35,379 bases of DNA from Trachipleistophora hominis (Eukaryota > Microsporidia > Pleistophoridae), in NCBI GenBank assembly GCA_000316135.1, contig JH994015.1, positions 13,545 through 48,923 of the forward strand, written 5' to 3'. The notes beneath the pieces were generated by a model, which worked only from the letters and a program-made list of their open reading frames with translations, made no database searches and was not told where the DNA came from. Each line of letters begins with the position of its first letter. The stretch's first letter is position 1. The position numbers and the translations under genes are program-made. Below are positions 29,151-35,379 of the stretch, one piece after another.

Positions 29151-29153
29151 GGG
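29151..29153 (-). promoter_or_regulatory. C-run start signal of the RRP4 gene
   Basis: The minus strand reads CCACCCAATAATG, with CCC four bases before the ATG at 29146. Confidence 0.5.
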
Positions 29154-29254
29154 TGGCTCAATAATTTTATGAAATACTAGTTTTGTGAAATATGGCCGGT
29201 GTGAACGCTGATGAGAACGTGGTGTGTTTGAGGATGAGAGGTAAGAAAACATTT

Positions 29255-29300
29255 TGTATGGAATGGCTGTGGTCAGTCTTAGTAGACCAGTTGTGTGTGC
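29255..29300 (+). repeat. Degenerate repeat A copy (29.3 kb)
   Basis: ATGGCTGTGGTCAGTCTTAG then TAGACCAG. The family frame reads MAVVSLSRPVV, matching VAIISPSGPEE of the 25.8-kb copy in position. Confidence 0.5.
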
Positions 29301-30272
29301 ACGTTGTGGTGAGAATAAGTAAAACGCATTTAATAAAAAATGTGGAAGAAGTGTGATTGATAGAGCTAACGTTAAACAAGGGCGTGATACTAAAACAAAT
29401 ACGTTGTTATGATTAGAATTACTGCCTTAACCTTACGGAAGAAAACGATTTCGTAAAAACAGCGTTTATTGATTCGTTGGTTTTTTAAGTAAGAGTCTGG
29501 TTAATTACCTCTTTCATACACAATACCTTTTACTCATTGCTCTACCACAGTATTTATTGACGTGTTGTAAAATGACAGTATTCTCTAAGATTCACAAAAA
29601 ATACGAAACAGTAAAAAATATTTTTATAAATTACCTCTTTAGCCTTGGTGTTCGTGATAGCAATAAATCAACAATCGAATAACAAGTAAATACTCTACTA
29701 TAATTTACAACATATGTAATCAACCGGTAATAATTGTTAATGGTGCCGTTCAAATGTTACAGCTCATGAATTGTCACTAACCTGACCGTTTTTACCAATT
29801 TTTCAGAAGAAACTTATTTAATTAATTGTTCAACATTCCATTTAACCGTTTTTACTAACTAAGGATTGCATTTGTGGTGAGAAAAGGTAACGCGTATTGT
29901 TACGTTATGAATGCTTTAAACCACCATATTACTGCAGGATGTGTTGATTCAATTAAACAAATTTTCAGGAAAAAATGTACTGTGCTATTGGAAACGTGGG
30001 TTGGAAACATAAAACCATCACCTATACACCAAATTATGATTATTCCTCAAAACGAACGAAAATGTTTGTTGGAATGCAAAAAACAATCAAATTACTAATA
30101 AATTTGTTTGTTGCTCTTTCATACAGCAAACACGTGAGGCACTTTTTATGGCTGTTCTTTTAACTACCACTTCACCTACAATTGTATTTTTAATACAAAT
30201 TTTAGTATGCAGTCGTAGTTTGTGAAAAGTATTTGTTTAGGCAGTGTTGTAATGAAAGTTAGACATTAAGAG

Positions 30273-30533
30273 ATGGTGGTGGAGAATAGAGGTTGTAAGA
30301 GAATGTGTAACCTCTTAAAAGTACTGTTAAATGAATCATACTCGAGGTATTGTTTGAGTTATCAGTATAAATACAACATTTCATGGACCAAATATACGAT
30401 GAGTACAACACGATCTGACAGGTGTAATAATACTAAATTGTTCGTTTTAAGATCAGTTTTGGTGGTAGTTCAGAGAAATAAAGGTTTTACTTCTCAGTGT
30501 TGCTTTGTTAAGACTGAATGGCTGTTCGTATGA
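30273..30533 (+). CDS. Doubtful 86-aa Cys-rich ORF
   Basis: An ATG-started frame of 86 codons with seven cysteines and no recognised motif. It lacks a C-run signal and TATA-like box at the usual distance. An upstream frame at 29907-30098 is also protein-like. Together they could be a decayed gene, or chance. A perfect inverted repeat overlaps its stop codon. Confidence 0.2.
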   Translation: MVVENRGCKRMCNLLKVLLNESYSRYCLSYQYKYNISWTKYTMSTTRSDRCNNTKLFVLRSVLVVVQRNKGFTSQCCFVKTEWLFV

Positions 30534-30547
30534 CTTACGTCATACGA
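30526..30547. repeat. Perfect 9-bp inverted repeat with 4-base loop
   Basis: TCGTATGAC, TTAC, GTCATACGA. It overlaps the stop of a doubtful ORF; it could form an RNA hairpin or be a protein-binding palindrome. Confidence 0.45.
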
Positions 30548-31225
30548 GTTAGGAATAAAATCGTTCTGGAGTAGAACGAGGATAATTAACATTGTGTGAA
30601 CGTTCGTTCGGGTATTTCGCAGTTGAAAAAGAATTTATTGTCTAACTTTTACTTGTATGTATAAATAAATGGTATACGTGCACTAAGTCTTTAATAATAT
30701 TTAACGCTTTAGATGACATGCTAGTCTAGGCTGCCAAATGTCTCTTATACTATGTTTATTGTGCGATTTAAGAACGTTTATTATATGAAATGAACTTGAA
30801 ACGTATGTACAATAACCTATTAAAATGAACAATTCGTTTACTAATTGACACTTTAATTTCAGAAATACGTAATGAGATTGATGATGATAATAAGTAACAC
30901 TTGACTAGTCAAAGTGTACGATGTATTTCCTGATTTGGATTAAGTGGCCAGAAATAGAAAATAATAACTTGCTCAATATTCTAAGGAGAGGTTTAAATTA
31001 TTTTAATAAACCAAAAAGATTAATACTTTCCATACTATCACAAATGACTCTTCTTTCATATTATTCCAACATAAATTATTGAATATACATGTTTGTGCTT
31101 GAACGCGTAGCGTAACACAACGTTAATAACACCGAGTACGTCCTTAAATCACAAAACGTGGCGTTTTATACGTAATTGGCCGAATAGTGCGGGCTGAAGT
31201 GAATGCTGCTGATGATTTTGACCAT

Positions 31226-31357
31226 TTACCTCTTGGCAGCCCACACAAAAACGAGCGATAAAATCAAAACAATACCACCAAAGATAACATAAGGCATCAA
31301 TCGTATCACATTACCACGATGCATCCCGATCACTCCCAGCCCTCCAATAAATTGCAT
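31226..31357 (-). CDS. 43-aa single-span membrane protein, possibly Sec61-beta-like
   Basis: A short ORF missed by length cut-offs but well supported. GTGGGAAAGCGATG puts GGG a few bases before the ATG, matching the GGG variant of the microsporidian start signal. GC content is clearly above the surrounding spacer. The product starts MQFIGGLGVIGMHRGNVIRL, then has a single hydrophobic span (about residues 22-39) and a final AAKR. A glycine-rich start, a short NVIRLMP stretch before the span, and a span ending near the C-terminus recall Sec61-beta, the small tail-anchored subunit of the ER protein channel. The similarity is only in layout plus a few residues, so the name is tentative. It diverges from the KH-protein gene with 66 bp between start codons, so both promoters must share that interval. 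Confidence 0.6.
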   Translation of the reverse strand: MQFIGGLGVIGMHRGNVIRLMPYVIFGGIVLILSLVFVWAAKR

Positions 31358-31423
31358 CGCTTTCCCACAAACACTTTGTTTCATCCACGCTTATTATAAA
31401 AAATTGCAAGCCTAACTCTCGCA
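31358..31423. promoter_or_regulatory. Shared 66-bp divergent promoter region
   Basis: Lies between the 43-aa ORF (-) and the KH-protein gene (+). TTATTATAAAAAATTG at 31391-31406 is a TATA-like box about 20-30 bases before the KH start; CCC at 31364-31366 is the GGG signal of the opposite gene. Confidence 0.45.
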
Positions 31424-34400
31424 ATGGATGCTTTGAACAAAAAATTCGGTGTTCCGGACGACTACGTCTTTATAATCGATATACGTTCGGTGAACAATAC
31501 CATAATAAACGAGAGTGTGCAGGATATGAGACGTGCTCTCATTGAAAATGCAAATGTGGTGTGTGACCGGTCTACGGACAGTGCACGTATGATGATTAGT
31601 AATATATCGCGGAGCATCAGGAGCAACTTTTTTTTTTATCTCAGCAAGGGAATTCGTGTTTTCCTTGATGTTGAGGTGCCTGTGTGTCTGTTCAACTACA
31701 AGAAACGGCTCATGGACGAGATTAAGAAGATATCGGAGGATACCAACGTGCTCATTTTCTTGCAGATAGGCAACGATCAGAATAAAGACATGCACTGCAA
31801 GGCTGGTGTGATGGGACAGGGAAACCTTGTGGATGAGTTGTATGGAAAACCGGTGCCTCTAAAGCGTGATAATGACAACACAGGGACATACAATGAAGAC
31901 GGCCAGTACCTCGGCGATAAGGCCAAAACAGGCCGTTTTAGTGTATCGCCGAATTGCTACTGCACCAGAACGTGTGAGGTCGAGGGATGTGAAAAGGATG
32001 CCTACGAATGCGAGCACTATGATCGGAACGGACACACTGCAGAGAGCTGTCCAAACTACGAGTATAACGAGGACTCGCCGTATACCTTGCCTCTCTCTAA
32101 CAGTGAGTCCTTATTCTCTGATTCTTCTGGCAATTTTGAGGAAGATCACAGTGGCAATAGAAACAGAAATGAGAGCGAAGGTGTTCAGAGAAGTATCGCT
32201 CAAGACAAGTGTTTGTCTCCAAATTACATAGAGAGTGGCAATCTCAACGGTCCCGAACCAAATGCTGCAAACGAAGAATGCACAAACACGGGACCAGAAA
32301 AAGAGCAGGATGCCAAGGAACCTGCAACAGACCTTGAAGCAACCAATCGTTCGTTTGGCACGGGCAGTCTGCAGGCAGACAGCGAAATAACCATTCAAAT
32401 CAACGGTAGGTGGAAGGAGAGCGCGATCGCACGCCTCAAGATCCTCAAATTCATCGAAAATTGCTTCGGCAACGACCTCAAATTCATAAACTGTGAGCGC
32501 ACGTATTTCAACTTGGAGAATAAACGGCGTTACTACTACGGGACCAGGATAAACTACAAGCTTGCGATCACACAGAATATGAGTGACAAGGAAATTATAG
32601 CACGGAGAAACTTTGACGACGTGTATTTCTTTGAAATAGACACAGTTAAGTTGTTTTACCTGTTCTACTACCACAAAAAGCAGATTGAGGACGTGCTGTG
32701 CTCATACCACTCATTTTTTGAGACGTCCAAGATTAACAACACGTGTACCACGGTAAAGCTGACGGGCAAGAACCACAAGATCGTGCAGAAGGCAATCATG
32801 GGGATGACTGAGGACATCTTCAAGGTGCTGATCACCGATGTGCCATATCCCATACCCGACACGTTCATTTTCAAGACACATGAACGTTCAATGGTCATCG
32901 GCAAGAAGCCCGGCATCATCGAGCTGCTCAAATACCGGGACATGTACTGCCATGTCCAGATTGAGCTGAGCAAGGAGCTCGAGGAGTTCCTGTGCGGAAA
33001 GAAGAATGGCAAGATCAACCGCATCATCAAAGACACGGGCACCAAAATAAATATAATGGTGAACAACGTGATGACAATTTACATATCGGGCCAGAGCGCC
33101 AACGTGTGCGTGGCAATCCATGCCGTAGAGAACGAGTTCCCGGAAGAACTGGCGTTCCATCTGAGCGAACGGCATCACAAGCGAATAATAGGCTTTGGCG
33201 GTAAGAACATTCAGCGCATCATGAAGAAACACGGCGTGTACATCAAATTTATGAGCGAATACGAGCGGCGCCAGAACAATTACAGCGGCAATGTTGTGGT
33301 GAAAACGCCCAGGAAGAACAGAGAGGCGCTTGAAAAGATGAAGAACGAGATTTTGCAGCTTGCCGATGAGAAAGAGTATAAGCGGGAGATTGTGCAGATT
33401 AGGATAACACTCTTTGAGTTTTTTCTGTTTTTCATTGTGCGGGCGGTCGGGTATAGAATGCTGTTTGATGAGGTGATATTGTCGTTTAGCAGAGGTACGG
33501 ACACTTTCCTGTTTAAGGATTATTTTTTTGAGGTGGATAGAACGCCTTTTGAGAATTTGCTGCTTGAAAGTGAAAAGGTGGGCGTAGACGAGGTAATGTG
33601 TGAGGTGGAAGCGGGCGCTGTGAGTAAGGCGTGCAATGGAGAGACAAGGCATTGCACGGGAGATGATAAGGGGAGTATTGGTACGATGAGTAAGGCGTGC
33701 AATGGAGAGACAAGGAATTACACGGGAGATGATAAGGGGAGTATTGGCACGATGAGTAAGGCGTGCAATGGAGAGACGAGGCATTGCACAGGAGATGATA
33801 AGGGAAGCGTTGTAAATAACAACGAGAACAGGCCGGCAAGTGAGTCTCGTGAACAAAGCAAAGAAATACACAATGAAGGAGTAAATGATGATGGCACAGC
33901 AATGGCCAAGTGTAGAAATGCTTTAGAAGAGCATCGCCACGAACAGAACGAAGATAAAAATACAAAGCCGGGCGTATTTACCGTTGAATCAAACATGCCG
34001 GATGGCACACTGTCTGAACCAGCAGGCGGTGACCCAAAAAGTTTTACGAGCAGGTGTGATAAGAGCACACAAAACACTGAATTAGTGAACAAAGATCGCA
34101 ATAAAACACCACATAATCGATCAGCAATCAACAATTCATCTGAAAATGTTGTTGAAATCATCGACCCGCCAGTTCACAAGCAGAACGCTGAAATAGGCGT
34201 AGCAAGTCGTTGCCATTCTGATACCACCGTGAACAACAAGCCAAAGGAAACGTTTGAGCCGGGCAAATGTTCACAAAATGCAGACATGCGGTGTTTTAAA
34301 GAAACGAAATTTGCGGATGATGAGATGAGCACAGCGAATGAAATGCCGTTTAGAATGGGCGGAACGCGTATTGATACGGAAAGCGTAGCGTTTGATGGCG

Positions 34401-35347
34401 GGTTCGATCGGAGAAGAGTCGGCTGGGAGGACGGAAACAGGCGTTACTACGAAGGTAGTGATGTTTTGGTGGACGACCAGCAGAGTGTCGGAGAGCAAGC
34501 GCCCACAATATCATCGGTTGTAGGCGTAGAGACAGCCGATACGCCATGTTCCGCTGGTATTGCCGGCACAGAAATTACCACCAAATCTGACAGCTCTCAA
34601 AGGCACATCAGCCCGTCAAACGCAGATGAGGACGGCAACCACGGCATTGTAAAAAATGACAGTGCAACAGGCAGTGATCAGGAGGGCGGCGAGAGCCGCC
34701 GATACCATGACCAAGGCACACCAACCAGCAACAAATCAAACGAAAGTTCACATACGACCGCAACAGACGTATTTATAATTGATAGCCATCAACACATGCA
34801 ATACGTAAATGACGAGACAATGAAAATGGTCAACCACATCAACAGCATCATGCCATCAACAAGCAACATAAGCACAATCAGTCTGAGCGGAATATGCACC
34901 AAGAGTATGATCATGGATGTAAATGATGTGGTAGGCCTTAACAGTGCCAAGAAGGAGTTCTACTTCGACATCTTAGGCCAAAAAGAGAAGCATATAAAGA
35001 AAATATCGCCGTTCTACTACCAAATAGGAAAGAATTACAGGTGTACGTACGCGTTTGCGCATACTATCACTTTGAAGGACGGATCACTTTTTCTGCGCAG
35101 CTTCCAGCAGATTGAGCAGCACCAGGACGGTGTGAACGCCCTGGTGCATATTAGTGCGCTGAGGTGGTACGAGGAACGAAAACTTGCGTTCAAGATTTTT
35201 CATTCACAGCTGTTCTATTCGTATGAGAATTCGTTGAGCGAGTCTAAGATTGGGGATGAGAGCGGATCAAGTGATAGCGGGCCTAAGATAGGCTCTTTGC
35301 TGACGGTTGGATTTGAAAAGGGAAAGAGACAATCATCTATGAAGTGA
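31424..35347 (+). CDS. Large KH-domain RNA-binding protein, 1307 aa
   Basis: A probably cytoplasmic RNA-binding protein. An N-terminal folded part (1-125) is followed by an acidic/polar, probably disordered stretch (about 130-325) with cysteine-rich spots. Residues about 325-670 look folded and include at least two KH-like units: one around GKKNGKINRII (525-535), with a weak GxxG loop, and one with the canonical RIIGFGGKNIQRI (587-599, GFGG at 590-593). A long low-complexity region (about 720-1110) contains three tandem 22-residue repeats starting at 734. A final folded part (about 1110-1280) carries DVNDVVGLNSAKKEFYF. The plan recalls fungal KH proteins of the YLL032C or vigilin kind, but I cannot fix an orthologue. 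It is very long for a microsporidian protein. The start has no C-run; a TATA-like box lies upstream. Confidence 0.85.
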   Translation: MDALNKKFGVPDDYVFIIDIRSVNNTIINESVQDMRRALIENANVVCDRSTDSARMMISNISRSIRSNFFFYLSKGIRVFLDVEVPVCLFNYKKRLMDEIKKISEDTNVLIFLQIGNDQNKDMHCKAGVMGQGNLVDELYGKPVPLKRDNDNTGTYNEDGQYLGDKAKTGRFSVSPNCYCTRTCEVEGCEKDAYECEHYDRNGHTAESCPNYEYNEDSPYTLPLSNSESLFSDSSGNFEEDHSGNRNRNESEGVQRSIAQDKCLSPNYIESGNLNGPEPNAANEECTNTGPEKEQDAKEPATDLEATNRSFGTGSLQADSEITIQINGRWKESAIARLKILKFIENCFGNDLKFINCERTYFNLENKRRYYYGTRINYKLAITQNMSDKEIIARRNFDDVYFFEIDTVKLFYLFYYHKKQIEDVLCSYHSFFETSKINNTCTTVKLTGKNHKIVQKAIMGMTEDIFKVLITDVPYPIPDTFIFKTHERSMVIGKKPGIIELLKYRDMYCHVQIELSKELEEFLCGKKNGKINRIIKDTGTKINIMVNNVMTIYISGQSANVCVAIHAVENEFPEELAFHLSERHHKRIIGFGGKNIQRIMKKHGVYIKFMSEYERRQNNYSGNVVVKTPRKNREALEKMKNEILQLADEKEYKREIVQIRITLFEFFLFFIVRAVGYRMLFDEVILSFSRGTDTFLFKDYFFEVDRTPFENLLLESEKVGVDEVMCEVEAGAVSKACNGETRHCTGDDKGSIGTMSKACNGETRNYTGDDKGSIGTMSKACNGETRHCTGDDKGSVVNNNENRPASESREQSKEIHNEGVNDDGTAMAKCRNALEEHRHEQNEDKNTKPGVFTVESNMPDGTLSEPAGGDPKSFTSRCDKSTQNTELVNKDRNKTPHNRSAINNSSENVVEIIDPPVHKQNAEIGVASRCHSDTTVNNKPKETFEPGKCSQNADMRCFKETKFADDEMSTANEMPFRMGGTRIDTESVAFDGGFDRRRVGWEDGNRRYYEGSDVLVDDQQSVGEQAPTISSVVGVETADTPCSAGIAGTEITTKSDSSQRHISPSNADEDGNHGIVKNDSATGSDQEGGESRRYHDQGTPTSNKSNESSHTTATDVFIIDSHQHMQYVNDETMKMVNHINSIMPSTSNISTISLSGICTKSMIMDVNDVVGLNSAKKEFYFDILGQKEKHIKKISPFYYQIGKNYRCTYAFAHTITLKDGSLFLRSFQQIEQHQDGVNALVHISALRWYEERKLAFKIFHSQLFYSYENSLSESKIGDESGSSDSGPKIGSLLTVGFEKGKRQSSMK
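33623..33814 (+). repeat. In-frame 66-bp minisatellite, about 3 copies
   Basis: Units start at 33623, 33689 and 33755, nearly identical. Each encodes SKACNGETRHCTGDDKGSIG plus TM, with RNY in place of RHC in the second unit. The period is a multiple of three, so copy-number change keeps the frame. Confidence 0.9.
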
Positions 35348-35379
35348 TGTGGGCGTATAATCCTATGAGAATGATTGTT

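Larger units (their letters stand above)
29147..31225. other. Spacer between RRP4 and the 43-aa ORF
   Basis: No supported gene. Contains a degenerate repeat-A copy (29255-29300), protein-like frames at 29907-30098 and 30273-30533 that lack start signals, and a perfect 9-bp inverted repeat at 30526-30547. Confidence 0.45.

Noticed and set aside
32888..33871. 327-codon minus-strand frame inside the KH gene
   Set aside because: A shadow of the KH frame; its internal repeats are only the complement of the 66-bp minisatellite.
1..35379. CRISPR arrays, rRNA genes, prokaryotic operons or phage modules
   Set aside because: No regularly spaced identical repeats, no rRNA-like conserved blocks, and all recognised proteins are eukaryotic with single-gene units.

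Overview
The window looks like nuclear DNA of a microsporidian, that is, a highly reduced fungal-lineage intracellular parasite. The evidence is: intron-less, short versions of ordinary eukaryotic proteins (Vps45, Rrp4, RPB8, SPC2, Cdc50, ABCG half-transporter); a C-run (CCC to CCCCC, once GGG) a few bases before most start codons, a known microsporidian start signal; and a ricin-B-type lectin-like ORF of a kind common in these parasites. Coding sequence covers only about 37% of the window, and the spacers are very AT-rich and full of decayed repeats. This fits a large, repeat-bearing microsporidian genome (for example the Trachipleistophora/Vavraia side) better than a compact Encephalitozoon-type one. 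The genus is a guess.

Layout. 1-4.5 kb: gene-free, AT-rich, one repeat-A copy. 4.53-5.29 kb (+): metallo-beta-lactamase-fold hydrolase. 7.01-8.50 kb (+): M17 leucyl aminopeptidase. 10.83-12.77 kb (-): ABCG half-transporter. 14.79-15.11 kb (-): small single-pass membrane protein. 16.67-17.50 kb (+): Cdc50/Lem3 subunit of a P4-ATPase flippase. 18.41-18.79 kb (-): RNA polymerase subunit RPB8. 21.05-21.51 kb (+): ricin-B-like lectin. 22.43-24.0 kb: decayed coding relic. 24.15-25.51 kb (-): Vps45-type SM protein. 26.45-26.97 kb (+): signal peptidase subunit SPC2, with a possible 33-residue membrane ORF diverging from it. 28.22-28.49 kb (+): Tom22-like tail-region membrane protein, convergent with Rrp4 at 28.49-29.15 kb (-). 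31.23-31.36 kb (-): a 43-residue membrane ORF not found by ordinary ORF length cut-offs. 31.42-35.35 kb (+): a 1307-residue KH-domain protein.

Function. The genes are independent housekeeping units, not an operon. Several serve the endomembrane system: SPC2 (ER signal peptide cleavage), Vps45 (SNARE-dependent endosomal fusion), Cdc50 (lipid flipping) and the ABCG transporter. Rrp4, RPB8 and the KH protein serve RNA synthesis and turnover. The Tom22-like protein would serve the mitosome.

The most novel signal is not a gene. It is a dispersed family of about 14 short sequences (repeat A, about 45-120 bp each, both strands) that keep one reading frame with related peptides despite stop codons, and that match a segment inside the 22.4-24.0 kb relic. 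They look like scattered remains of one coding element or gene family. A second, separate pair of 71/79-bp elements (about 10.0 and 19.1 kb) has TG...CA inverted ends and a 5-bp target duplication.
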